DNA of 64,000 nt, from assembly GCA_017622795.1 (NCBI GenBank), contig JAGAQI010000047.1, forward strand, positions 124,001 to 188,000. The letters are read 5' to 3'. Below, one piece after another: positions 25,546 to 34,411 of the stretch (positions are counted from its first letter, which is position 1; every line of letters starts with the position of its first letter). Source of the DNA: Lachnospiraceae bacterium. GTDB taxonomy: Bacteria; Bacillota; Clostridia; Lachnospirales; Lachnospiraceae. Position numbers and translations under genes: made by a program. The notes below the pieces were generated by a model. That model worked only from the letters and a program-made list of their open reading frames with translations. It was not told the origin of the DNA and did not search any database.

Positions 25546-27516
25546 TTACTTATTATTGCTTTCTTCTGTTACTTCAATCTTGCGGATTTCTCTGGTGCGG
25601 ATTTCCTTGCAGATGTCATCAATGAATGTCTGCAGAGGCTTCTGTCCTTCGTCACCGAGGAAGCGGCTTCTTACGGAAACAACGCCTTCCTCTTCTTCCT
25701 TCTGACCAACTACCAGCATGTAAGGTACACGGTCTAATCTGGAAGCACGGATTCTGTAACCAATCTTTTCGGAACGGTTATCTACCGTTGCAAGCACGCC
25801 GTTCTTCTTTAATTCCTTCTGTACCTTTTCAGCATAATCGTTGTACTTTTCAGAAATTGGAAGCACACGAACCTGCTCTGGACACAGCCAGGTTGGGAAT
25901 AATCCTGCATACTTTTCGGTTAACCATGCCAAAGTTCTTTCATAGCAACCCATAGAGGTTCTGTGGATGATGTATGGACGAACCTTATCACCGTTCTGGT
26001 CGATATAGTACATATCAAACTGCTCCGCAAGTAAAGCATCCCACTGGATGGTAATCATGGTATCTTCCTTACCGTAAACGTTCTTTGCCTGGATATCTAC
26101 CTTTGGTCCGTAGAATGCGGCTTCACCAACACCTTCTACGAACTTAATGTCTAACTCGGTTAATACGTCACGGATGTGCTGCTGTGTTTCTTCCCAAACT
26201 TCTGCGGAACCGATATACTTTTCGGAATTGTCCGGGTCCCACTTGGAGAGACGGTAGGTTACATCTTCTTCTACGCCAAGAGTCTGTAAGCAGTGCTTTG
26301 CAAGAGCAAGACAGTTCTTAAATTCTTCTACCATCTGGTCAGGACGTACAATTAAGTGACCCTCGGAGATAGTGAACTGACGTACACGTGTTAAACCGTG
26401 CATTTCACCGGAATCCTCGTTACGGAACAGTGTGGATGTTTCACCGTAGCGGATTGGCAGGTCCTTATAGGACTTCTGGCTTGCCTTATATACATAGTAC
26501 TGGAATGGGCAGGTCATCGGACGAAGCGCAAATACTTCCTTGTCCTTTTCTTCTTCACCCATTACGAACATGCCGTCCTTATAATGATCCCAGTGACCGG
26601 AAATCTTGTACAGGTCGCTCTTTGCCATTAAAGGAGTCTTGGTACGAACGTAGCCCCACTCATTATCTTCTAAATCTTCAATCCAGCGCTGCATGGTCTG
26701 AATCATCTTAGCGCCCTTTGGCATTAAGAGAGGAAGCCCCTGACCGATAACATCAACGGTGGTGAAGAGTTCCATTTCACGGCCAAGCTTGTTGTGGTCA
26801 CGAAGCTTGATATCTTCTAAGTGCTTCAGATATGCATCCAAGTCTGCACTCTTTGTAAATGCAGTACCGTAAACTCTGGTTAACATCTTGTTCTTTTCGC
26901 TGCCTCTCCAGTAAGCGCCGGAGGAGGAAATGAGCTTGATTGCCTTTAAAGGCTTTGTACTCATCAGGTGAGGACCTGCGCAAAGGTCCGTAAACTCGCC
27001 CTGGCTGTAGAAAGAAATTACCGCATCTTCCGGAAGGTCGTTGATTAACTCTACCTTGTATGGTTCGCCCTTGCCTTCCATGTACTTGATAGCTTCGGAA
27101 CGTGGAAGTTCGAAACGTGTAATTTCTGCACCTTCCTTGATAATCTTCTTCATTTCTGCTTCGATAGCATCCAATGCCGCACGGTCTAAGGATGGAAGGT
27201 CAAAGTCATAGTAGAAACCGGTATCGATGGATGGACCGATGGCTAACTTTGCTTCCGGATATAATCTCTTTACTGCTTCTGCCAGAACGTGGGAAGCGGT
27301 ATGACGGTACGCAGCCTTACCTGCTTCGTCGTTGAATGTTAAAATGTTTAATTCTGCGTCTGCGTCAACTACGGTTCTTAAGTCTACTACCTGACCGTTA
27401 AGTTCAGCGGCACATGCCATTCTGGCAAGACCTTCGCTGATGTCCTTTGCGATGTCAATAATGGACATTGCACTTGCATACTCTTTAAAAGAGCCGTCTT
27501 TTAATGTGATTTTCAT
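25546..27516 (-). CDS. thrS: Threonyl-tRNA synthetase
   Basis: A 656-residue class II synthetase: TGS domain (1-62), editing domain with HTASH, catalytic core with MTCPFQYY and the motif 2 stretch LFRNEDSGEMHGLTRVRQF, and a C-terminal anticodon-binding domain (about 540-640). It charges tRNA-Thr. The open frame runs 14 codons further upstream, but MKITLKDGSF at 27516 is the family start and GGAGAG precedes it; the extra part lies in the T-box leader. Expression should depend on uncharged tRNA-Thr. Confidence 0.97.
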   Translation of the reverse strand: MKITLKDGSFKEYASAMSIIDIAKDISEGLARMACAAELNGQVVDLRTVVDADAELNILTFNDEAGKAAYRHTASHVLAEAVKRLYPEAKLAIGPSIDTGFYYDFDLPSLDRAALDAIEAEMKKIIKEGAEITRFELPRSEAIKYMEGKGEPYKVELINDLPEDAVISFYSQGEFTDLCAGPHLMSTKPLKAIKLISSSGAYWRGSEKNKMLTRVYGTAFTKSADLDAYLKHLEDIKLRDHNKLGREMELFTTVDVIGQGLPLLMPKGAKMIQTMQRWIEDLEDNEWGYVRTKTPLMAKSDLYKISGHWDHYKDGMFVMGEEEKDKEVFALRPMTCPFQYYVYKASQKSYKDLPIRYGETSTLFRNEDSGEMHGLTRVRQFTISEGHLIVRPDQMVEEFKNCLALAKHCLQTLGVEEDVTYRLSKWDPDNSEKYIGSAEVWEETQQHIRDVLTELDIKFVEGVGEAAFYGPKVDIQAKNVYGKEDTMITIQWDALLAEQFDMYYIDQNGDKVRPYIIHRTSMGCYERTLAWLTEKYAGLFPTWLCPEQVRVLPISEKYNDYAEKVQKELKKNGVLATVDNRSEKIGYRIRASRLDRVPYMLVVGQKEEEEGVVSVRSRFLGDEGQKPLQTFIDDICKEIRTREIRKIEVTEESNNK

Positions 27517-27543
27517 AGTGATACTCTCCTTTCTTTTTACAAC

Positions 27544-27804
27544 AAAAAAACCCGTCACTTCTAATACCTGTTGGTACTAAAAGGGACGAGCGTACAATAC
27601 ATTTTACCCGCGGTTCCACCCTAGTTAAAGGAATCCTCCTTCCGGCTTCATTATGATGGTAACGGAATCACCGGAGCGCTTAATTCACGCCCACTCGGAG
27701 GTGGTCTTCGGCTGCTTCGTGTTAGAATGCTCCCAGCAAATGCATTCCTCTCTGAAACGGTTCACAGCGTACTCTTCTCTTCTACGCGTTTGGTTATGAA
27801 ACTG
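27544..27804 (-). promoter_or_regulatory. T-box riboswitch leader of thrS
   Basis: The minus strand carries the T-box sequence AGGGTGGAACCGCGGG at 27607-27622 (antiterminator), followed by a terminator stem at 27551-27588 (arms CCCTTTTAGTACC and GGTATTAGAAG...GGG) and a T7 run at 27544-27550. The 5' part (about 27640-27800) contains the long stem I region. Binding of uncharged tRNA lets transcription continue into thrS. Threonine specificity is inferred from the downstream gene; I did not fix the specifier codon. Confidence 0.95.
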
Positions 27805-27810
27805 TAGATT

Positions 27811-27840
27811 AGTATAGCACCTAAAAAGTATATTTGTCAA
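27811..27840 (-). promoter_or_regulatory. Promoter of thrS leader
   Basis: TTGACA (27835-27840), 18-bp spacer, TATACT (27811-27816) on the minus strand, directly before the T-box leader. Confidence 0.75.
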
Positions 27841-27941
27841 CTAGTGAGATGTTTCACTTTAAATTATTTTTTATTGCACCTAGGACTTTTCCCATCCATA
27901 TACTGTCATCAGAAGAAAAATATAAACGGAGAAATTCGTAT

Positions 27942-28745
27942 ATGGATAATTATGTCTTACTGGCACTGCTTGCCACCTTAGGCACCTGGTTTGTCACCGC
28001 CATGGGTGCCGCAACCGTTGTCTTTTTTAAATCACCCAATCTCAAGCTGCTTAACCTGACACTGGGTTTTGCCTCCGGCGTCATGATTGCTGCCAGCTTT
28101 TGGTCACTGTTGCAGCCAGCCATCGAACGGGCAGAGGCTATGGATGGCCTTCCTGCCTACCTTGTTGCTACCACCGGTTTCCTATTGGGTGCCGGCTTTA
28201 TGTGGGCATCGGATAAGATAGTAACCAGGGCAACAACCCGGGCAAATAATACCGTCGGAAAACAAAACGAAAAATTAAACCGCATCATTATGCTGGTACT
28301 TTCCATTACCCTCCACAATATTCCGGAAGGTCTTGCTGTCGGCGTTGCCTTTGGTGCCTTGACCGGAGAAGGTTATTCCACTGAAGCGTTGCTTGGTGCT
28401 GTTTCCGTTGCCATTGGTATCGGTCTGCAGAACTTTCCGGAGGGTGCCGCCGTTTCCCTGCCTCTTCGACGGGAAGGATATTCTAGAAAGAAAAGCTTTT
28501 TCCTTGGCCAATCTTCCGGTATGGTAGAACCGATTTCCGGTGTACTTGGTGCCCTGCTGGTAGTTTACGTGGAACCGATTCTTCCCTATGCTCTTGCCTT
28601 CGCTGCCGGTGCCATGATTTTAGTTGCGGTACATGAACTGATTCCGGAATGCCAGCGGAATAAAGAAGCTCAGCCGTATCTGGCAACCACCGGCATTGTG
28701 TTGGGCTTTGCCGTAATGATGCTGTTGGATGTGATGTTAGGATAG
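27942..28745 (+). CDS. ZIP family metal transporter
   Basis: A 267-residue polytopic membrane protein with about eight helices and the two ZIP metal-site motifs HNIPEGLAVG and QNFPEGAAV in helices IV and V, plus a late VHELIPE. ZIP proteins bring Zn2+ or other divalent metals into the cytosol. The frame is open for 36 codons upstream, but MDNYVLLALL at 27942 is preceded by CGGAG and begins the first helix. It is divergent from thrS. Confidence 0.92.
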   Translation: MDNYVLLALLATLGTWFVTAMGAATVVFFKSPNLKLLNLTLGFASGVMIAASFWSLLQPAIERAEAMDGLPAYLVATTGFLLGAGFMWASDKIVTRATTRANNTVGKQNEKLNRIIMLVLSITLHNIPEGLAVGVAFGALTGEGYSTEALLGAVSVAIGIGLQNFPEGAAVSLPLRREGYSRKKSFFLGQSSGMVEPISGVLGALLVVYVEPILPYALAFAAGAMILVAVHELIPECQRNKEAQPYLATTGIVLGFAVMMLLDVMLG

Positions 28746-28773
28746 GAAAAAGCAAAGCCATAAGATTTAAAAA

Positions 28774-28805
28774 GAGTCCGGTCTTAAAAAGACCGGACTC
28801 CAACA
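28774..28805 (-). terminator. Terminator between ZIP and dus genes
   Basis: Stem GAGTCCGGTCTT/AAGACCGGACTC (28774-28800). On the minus strand the stem is followed by TTTTT, so it terminates the dus unit; it may also help stop ZIP transcription. Confidence 0.75.
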
Positions 28806-28817
28806 TAAACTCACTTT

Positions 28818-29849
28818 TTATCCCCTCCCGAAATTGTCAAACAATTTCTCGGAATATTTTTCATATTCTTCCATGTTTTTGGACTTTACCATCTTTTTTA
28901 TCAGCCGTTCTTCTCCAGGAAACTGCCGGCTCATAAATCCCCACAATTCCTTCATCTTAAACAGCACATTATTTCCGTCACCGTTCATCTGCACAAGATA
29001 GCCCTGTAACAGCCTGTCATGAAAGACCTTCAACTGCTCCATGGAATTTTCGTAATCCTTCCATTCCTTGCCGGCAGCCGCACTTGCTTCATATGCCTGA
29101 AGTTCCTGCACCAGTTCCGGATTTGCCATGAGCGGACGCCCAATCATAAATTTCCTTACCTCAGGGAATAGCCCGCGCACCCTGATATAATCCTCCAGTG
29201 TCCAAATATCACCATTATAGCAAAGAGAATGCTTCGCTTCCTTCATTGCATCGCCAAACGCATCCAGATGCGGTTCTCCTTTATAAAATTCTTTTTGTAC
29301 TCTGGCATGTATGATTAGTTCAGAAAGAGGATATTGATTATACACCTGTAGAATGTTTGCAAATTCATCCACAGAATCTAACCCCAGTCTTGTTTTTACG
29401 GAAATTCTCGGATACCGGTTTTCCGGTGTCCCCGGGGCGCTTTGTGAAGAAGCAGCTTCTACTTCAGAAAACACCTCTGCAAAAAAACGGTTCAATTTTT
29501 CCGTATCTTCTAAAAATCCGGAGCCCTTATGCTTGGATACTACCGTTTTGGATGGACAGCCCAGATTCAAATTCACTTCATTGTATCCATACGTTTCCTT
29601 TAATTCTCTCGCCGACCATAAGAACAACTCCGGTTTATTAGTCAACACTTGCGGAACAATCGGAACACCCTCATTATTGGTTTGTACCACATCCCGATGT
29701 TCTTTTGGATTCACTGCGTGATGCTGATTCGGTGCAATAAACGGTGTAAAGTAAGCATCGACTCCCGGATAACAAGTATGATGCACATTCCGTAAGGTGT
29801 ACCCCGTTACTCCTTCCATTGGTGCAAAATAGAACTTCATTTTCGACAT
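28818..29849 (-). CDS. tRNA-dihydrouridine synthase family protein
   Basis: A 343-residue FMN-dependent Dus enzyme: FAPMEGVTG at the N terminus binds FMN, NLGCPS carries the catalytic Cys, and the LIIHARVQ and YNGDI segments complete the barrel. It reduces uridines in the tRNA D-arm. The start lies two bases after the stop of the upstream C_GCAxxG_C_C gene, and AGGAGAA is inside that gene's end, so translation is coupled. Confidence 0.93.
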   Translation of the reverse strand: MSKMKFYFAPMEGVTGYTLRNVHHTCYPGVDAYFTPFIAPNQHHAVNPKEHRDVVQTNNEGVPIVPQVLTNKPELFLWSARELKETYGYNEVNLNLGCPSKTVVSKHKGSGFLEDTEKLNRFFAEVFSEVEAASSQSAPGTPENRYPRISVKTRLGLDSVDEFANILQVYNQYPLSELIIHARVQKEFYKGEPHLDAFGDAMKEAKHSLCYNGDIWTLEDYIRVRGLFPEVRKFMIGRPLMANPELVQELQAYEASAAAGKEWKDYENSMEQLKVFHDRLLQGYLVQMNGDGNNVLFKMKELWGFMSRQFPGEERLIKKMVKSKNMEEYEKYSEKLFDNFGRG

Positions 29850-29851
29850 AG

Positions 29852-30427
29852 TTATTTCTCCTGTCCTGCTGATTCAAGCGGTTTTGTTCTTTCCAAAATA
29901 TATGCGGTATAATCCACATCCTTCCGCAGGAATTCCTTCCCATCTTCGTCCGTTTCTACTAAGCCTTCCAGTAACATTCTCTCTACAATAGCAGCTGCCC
30001 CCTGAATTGTTTTTAAGCAGGGGCGTTTTTTATAATACTCTTCCGTTCTTGCTTCCGGAGTCGTGTCGCCTAAAGCAACTTTACTTCCGTCTTTATTCAG
30101 CCCAAGTAATTCGCGGCAAATATAGGAACCTCCGTTTTCCTTCTTAAATTCTGCTGCCAGACGCTGCACCACTTCATAATTATTTTTCTTTGCGGTCTGG
30201 TCTTTTCCCTCTATAGATCCGGTCAGCATTCCCGCCACCAGAAACATGCCGTTGGCTGCACCGCAAACCTCTCTCATCCTGCCGATTCCGCCGCCAAAGG
30301 AAGCGGACACACGAAGTGCAGTTTCCCTGTCCATACCAAATAAATCCGCATAAGCGGCAAACACCGACTGGCTACAGTTGAATCCCTCCATAAATAGAGC
30401 GACAGCCTGCTCTGTTCTTGATTTCAT
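29852..30427 (-). CDS. C_GCAxxG_C_C family probable redox protein
   Basis: A 191-residue protein with the family pattern: Cys18 in FNCSQ, CGAANG with Cys55, and further Cys around 101 and 136. These cysteines and a short helical fold suggest metal or redox chemistry, but no activity is established for the family. It overlaps functionally with the downstream dus gene (two-base gap), the only context clue. Confidence 0.85.
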   Translation of the reverse strand: MKSRTEQAVALFMEGFNCSQSVFAAYADLFGMDRETALRVSASFGGGIGRMREVCGAANGMFLVAGMLTGSIEGKDQTAKKNNYEVVQRLAAEFKKENGGSYICRELLGLNKDGSKVALGDTTPEARTEEYYKKRPCLKTIQGAAAIVERMLLEGLVETDEDGKEFLRKDVDYTAYILERTKPLESAGQEK

Positions 30428-30487
30428 TCTCCAATTTTTCCTCCCTTTTTCTGCTTGTTACCTTTAAGTATTTACAACCAAGCTTAA

Positions 30488-30518
30488 CAAAAGCCATGCA
30501 CTCAGGTCATGGCTTTTG
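30488..30518 (-). terminator. Terminator of the dut-chemoreceptor unit
   Basis: CAAAAGCCATG (30488-30498) pairs with CATGGCTTTTG (30508-30518), 25 bases after the chemoreceptor stop. Confidence 0.75.
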
Positions 30519-30542
30519 CTTTATTTAGTACAACGCTGTATT

Positions 30543-32291
30543 TTACTGTAATTTAAACTTATGAACCTCATTATCCAGCTCTTCGGATACCTTCTGGTTC
30601 TTGTTTGCCTGCTCTTCCAGAGTCATCATATTCTGAGTTAAACCGGATACGGTTTCTGTAACGCCGGAAACTCCCTTCGCGTTTTCTTCCATTGCAAAAT
30701 CCACTGCCTTGATAGCGTCATCCACTTCGGAGATTGTCTTCTGAAGTTCCATGGACTGCTCTTCAAAATGAACCATGGTTTTCTGCAGATTGTATGCGTC
30801 CTGACTGTAGGTTTCACAGGTGTCCATTAACTTGTCATAACCACCCATGGCCACTGTTTCAATAAATTCTACCATATTTCCGGTTTCAGCAGCCAATGCA
30901 TCCACTGCTTCCATAACCGTTTTGCTGACTTCCTGGATCTTTGCAGCCGCATTTGCAGAGTTCTGGGCAAGCTTACCGATTTCTCCCGCAACTACCGCAA
31001 AGCCGCGTCCTGCTTCACCGGCACGTGCTGCTTCGATGCTTGCGTTTAACGCAAGGAGATTGGTTTCTTCTGCAATTTCCAAAATATTGCCGGTAAGCAC
31101 TTCAATTTCTGCTGCCGCCATGGAGCGTTCCATTGCTTCTTCCGCACGGTCCGCCATTTCCTTAGATTTTGTCTTTGCACTCATCTGCTCATTTGATGCA
31201 TCTGTCTTAATTTCCTGTGCTTTTACATTAATTTTTGTTGTATAGTCAGCACCCCATTTTGCATTGGATGCCATATCCTGAATAGCTGTGTTCATTACAC
31301 CTACAGATTCGGTTACATGGTCAACGGACGCGGAAGTTTCTTCGATTGCCGCATTCATTTCTTCCATAGTTGCGGACACATCCACAATGCCTTCTTTTGC
31401 ATCTACCATACCATGAAGCATGGTTACGGAAGCATCGGTAAGTACCGCAGAGTTATCGGATACATTTAACATAATTTCGCGGATATATGCCAGCAAACCG
31501 TTAATTAAGCCACCCATAACTTCCATTTCATCACCGGTACGCACCGTTAATGTCTGTGTTAAATCACCGTCACTGTTAATAAGCTCGTCCAGCTTATCAT
31601 TAACCTGCTTGATGCTCTTTACCACACGTCCGGTTGCAAAATATAATAACAGAATAGAAATTACACATCCTATCAGTACAATCATTATAATCAGCAACTG
31701 CATATTCTGAAGCTCATTACGAAATTCTGTTGCATCACACTCTACACCAACTGCTGCAACTACATTTCCCTTTAAATCTATCATCGGAGCATAAGCCGTA
31801 ACCAGACATTCCCCATCTGTAGTATCCAGTTCCGGAACAGCAAAGCCTTTCCCCTGTTCAAATACAGTGGTTAATTCTTCATATTCTATCGGAAATACTT
31901 CACCAATCAAACAATGATCTTCTGATGGGTCACCATCAACACCATAATAAACCGTTGCACCGTCTGTATATATGGTATAAATATATTTTGCAGTACTTAC
32001 TTCGATAGCATTGGACAATGTCTGACGTATTCTGCTGTACTGGATGGAATCTTCCGATCCCGGGGTAAGGCTTTTCAGAATATTTCTGTCAATCTGATTC
32101 GTTACAAGACTTGCCAGTGCCTGTGCATTATCTGCTGTCATCACAATCATTTTTTCCTGCATGGTAGAATACGCGATAAAACCAATGCTAAAAGAAACCA
32201 GCATAATGCAAATTGCGGCAACTATCATAAATTTTTGCCGGATACTTAAAAATCTTACTTTTCTTTTTCTGAGTTGCTTTCTCACTTTCAT
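30543..32291 (-). CDS. Methyl-accepting chemotaxis protein
   Basis: A 582-residue chemoreceptor: transmembrane helix (about 20-42), extracytoplasmic Cache-like sensor (about 45-195), second helix (about 197-220), HAMP domain, then a long helical signalling domain with the hairpin tip [19 protein letters not shown]. It should signal to CheA/CheW and thereby to flagella. The ligand is unknown. It follows dut by 14 bases, an unusual pairing that may only reflect shared transcription. Confidence 0.95.
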   Translation of the reverse strand: MKVRKQLRKRKVRFLSIRQKFMIVAAICIMLVSFSIGFIAYSTMQEKMIVMTADNAQALASLVTNQIDRNILKSLTPGSEDSIQYSRIRQTLSNAIEVSTAKYIYTIYTDGATVYYGVDGDPSEDHCLIGEVFPIEYEELTTVFEQGKGFAVPELDTTDGECLVTAYAPMIDLKGNVVAAVGVECDATEFRNELQNMQLLIIMIVLIGCVISILLLYFATGRVVKSIKQVNDKLDELINSDGDLTQTLTVRTGDEMEVMGGLINGLLAYIREIMLNVSDNSAVLTDASVTMLHGMVDAKEGIVDVSATMEEMNAAIEETSASVDHVTESVGVMNTAIQDMASNAKWGADYTTKINVKAQEIKTDASNEQMSAKTKSKEMADRAEEAMERSMAAAEIEVLTGNILEIAEETNLLALNASIEAARAGEAGRGFAVVAGEIGKLAQNSANAAAKIQEVSKTVMEAVDALAAETGNMVEFIETVAMGGYDKLMDTCETYSQDAYNLQKTMVHFEEQSMELQKTISEVDDAIKAVDFAMEENAKGVSGVTETVSGLTQNMMTLEEQANKNQKVSEELDNEVHKFKLQ

Positions 32292-32305
32292 TTTTTTATC
32301 CCCCT

Positions 32306-32815
32306 TTATTTCGTTGTACTTCCCTGACCGCCGTTGCGCAGTTCCGTCACAGCATCATCTTCTGTAATTCCAAACTGTAGGAAAATTCCCTGGGCAAATC
32401 CCTGTCCCATCAGAAGTGTAAGTTCTTTTCCTTCATTGGAATCGTTGGTTAATTTTATAAAAATATGTCCTTCGTTATCGGAATAATAATAGTCACTGTC
32501 AATTATGCCTACGGTGTTATTTAGCTGCAGGCGGAACTTAAAGCCAAGTCCGCTGCGCGGAAACACCATCAGCACGTAGTCCTCTCTCATGAATGCCCGG
32601 ATTCCCGTCGGAATTTTAATGGTTTCCCCCGGCTGTAATGTAAACTCTAACGGGCTGTAAAAATCATACCCGGCAGAGCCCTTGGTGGCACGTTTTGGAA
32701 GCTTAATTGCTTCATAAACCTGTTCCGCCTCTGCCTCGCTTCCTCCAAACGTATCCAGCCAGTCCGCCACAAACTGCTCTTTACTTACTTTTTCAAACTT
32801 TGCAACTTTCTCCAT
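32306..32815 (-). CDS. dut: dUTP diphosphatase
   Basis: A 169-residue trimeric-type dUTPase. Motif 1 [10 protein letters not shown], motif 2 PRSGLGFK, motif 3 GIIDSDY and the C-terminal motif 5 RNGGQGSTT are all present. It hydrolyses dUTP to dUMP, keeping uracil out of DNA. An extra N-terminal helix of about 35 residues precedes the fold. Confidence 0.93.
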   Translation of the reverse strand: MEKVAKFEKVSKEQFVADWLDTFGGSEAEAEQVYEAIKLPKRATKGSAGYDFYSPLEFTLQPGETIKIPTGIRAFMREDYVLMVFPRSGLGFKFRLQLNNTVGIIDSDYYYSDNEGHIFIKLTNDSNEGKELTLLMGQGFAQGIFLQFGITEDDAVTELRNGGQGSTTK

Positions 32816-32866
32816 ACGATTTCCCCCATTCTCTTATGTACCGCTTTTTTCTCCTCTAAGCAGTAC

Positions 32867-32912
32867 AAGGGCAAGCTGTAACTTTGCAATTATACAAAAC
32901 TTACAGTTGCCC
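32867..32912. other. Long imperfect stem-loop between the M18 and dut genes
   Basis: AGGGCAA-CTGTAA-TTG pairs with CAA-TTACAG-TTGCCCT around an AT-rich loop. It has no U-tract on the minus strand, so it is not a clear terminator; it could slow or protect the transcript between the aminopeptidase and dut genes. Confidence 0.45.
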
Positions 32913-32924
32913 TATCTGTTTTTC

Positions 32925-34343
32925 TTATAATTCCTTTAAGAATGCCACATAACCCTGTTTTGCTTCGTAAACATCAGACTTGCTGACAATTTCCCAAGGA
33001 GCATGCATATTTAATACAGGCACACCGCTGTCGATAACCTGCATATTATATTTTGCCATAATGTAAGCGATAGTACCGCCGCCACCTTCATCGACACGGC
33101 CAAGCTCTGCTGTCTGGAAAGGAACCTTGTGTGCCTCCAGTGCCGCACGAAGCTTTGCAATGTATTCCGGATTAGCATCATTGGAGCCTGACTTACCGCG
33201 GCTGCCGGTGTACTTGTTGAATACAAGACCTTTACCAAAGTAAGCCGTATTCTTTCTTTCATTCACACCCGGATAGTTTGGATCGAATGCTGCACTAACA
33301 TCGGAAGAAAGCATATGGGAATTTGCAAGGGCACGTCTTACCTTTAATTCGGAATAGTCGCCCATGCGGTCCATAACCTCAGCCACTGCATTCTCAAAGA
33401 ATACAGACTGCATACCGGTAGCACCTACACTGCCGATTTCTTCTTTATCCACCAGCAGGCAAACTGCGGTACGGTCTGTTTTCTTTAACTCAAATAATGC
33501 CACTGCGGAAGTATATGCACATACTCTGTCGTCGTGACCATAGCCCATAACCATGCTTCTGTCAAGACCGAAGTCTCTTGCTGCTCCGGCAGGAACTGCT
33601 TCGATTTCTGCGGAAAGGAAATCATCTGCTTCGATGTCGTAAGTATCCTTTAACATCTTAAGGATATTTGCCTTCACTGCATCCTTTTCTTCCCCATCCA
33701 GCGGCATACTGCCGATAAGGATATTTAAATCTTCACCCTCGATTACTTCAGAAGCCTTTTTGCCCATCTGCTTTGCAGATAAGTGAATTAACAGGTCGGT
33801 AATACCGACTACCGGATCATCTGCCTTTTCACCGATACATACATCAACTACAGTACCATCTTTTTTAACCACAACACCATGCAGTGCCAAAGGCAGAGTT
33901 ACCCACTGGTACTTTTTAATTCCACCGTAATAATGGGTGTCAAGTAAAGCCATATCGGTATCTTCGTACAGCGGAACCTGCTTTAAGTCGATTCTTGGGG
34001 AATCCACATGGGCACCCAGAATCTTCATACCCTTTTCTAAAGGTTCGGAACCAATCAGGAACAATGCCAAGGCCTTACCCATGTTGTTGAAGTAAACCTT
34101 ATCACCGGCCTTTAATGTCTTGTTTTCGGCAATGACCTGATTTAAGTCCACATAGCCCTGTGCCTCTGCCATGCGGACAGTTTCGATTACACATTCTCTT
34201 TCTGTTTTGCATTCAGAAATGAACTTTTTATATCCTTCGTTTAACTTGAATACGTCCTTCTTTACTTTTTCGGAATATCCAAGCCAAGCATTTTTCTTTT
34301 CAGGAGCCTTCTCCTTACTGTCTTTTGCTTTTTTGGTAGCCAT
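32925..34343 (-). CDS. M18 family aminopeptidase
   Basis: A 472-residue dinuclear-zinc aminopeptidase. GAHVDSPR, the DKEEIGS motif with the catalytic Glu, MLSSDVSAAFDPNYP and HAPWEIVSK carry the M18 metal ligands. It removes N-terminal, often acidic, residues from peptides in the cytosol. Its own promoter is visible at 34381-34409. Confidence 0.93.
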   Translation of the reverse strand: MATKKAKDSKEKAPEKKNAWLGYSEKVKKDVFKLNEGYKKFISECKTERECVIETVRMAEAQGYVDLNQVIAENKTLKAGDKVYFNNMGKALALFLIGSEPLEKGMKILGAHVDSPRIDLKQVPLYEDTDMALLDTHYYGGIKKYQWVTLPLALHGVVVKKDGTVVDVCIGEKADDPVVGITDLLIHLSAKQMGKKASEVIEGEDLNILIGSMPLDGEEKDAVKANILKMLKDTYDIEADDFLSAEIEAVPAGAARDFGLDRSMVMGYGHDDRVCAYTSAVALFELKKTDRTAVCLLVDKEEIGSVGATGMQSVFFENAVAEVMDRMGDYSELKVRRALANSHMLSSDVSAAFDPNYPGVNERKNTAYFGKGLVFNKYTGSRGKSGSNDANPEYIAKLRAALEAHKVPFQTAELGRVDEGGGGTIAYIMAKYNMQVIDSGVPVLNMHAPWEIVSKSDVYEAKQGYVAFLKEL

Positions 34344-34380
34344 AATCTAAATACTCTCCTTCAAATACATTGATACGTTC

Positions 34381-34409
34381 AGTATACTCTTCTTTTTGTC
34401 GAAAAACAA
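34381..34409 (-). promoter_or_regulatory. Promoter of the M18 aminopeptidase
   Basis: Minus strand TTGTTT (34404-34409), 17-bp spacer, TATACT (34381-34386). Confidence 0.6.
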
Positions 34410-34411
34410 GA

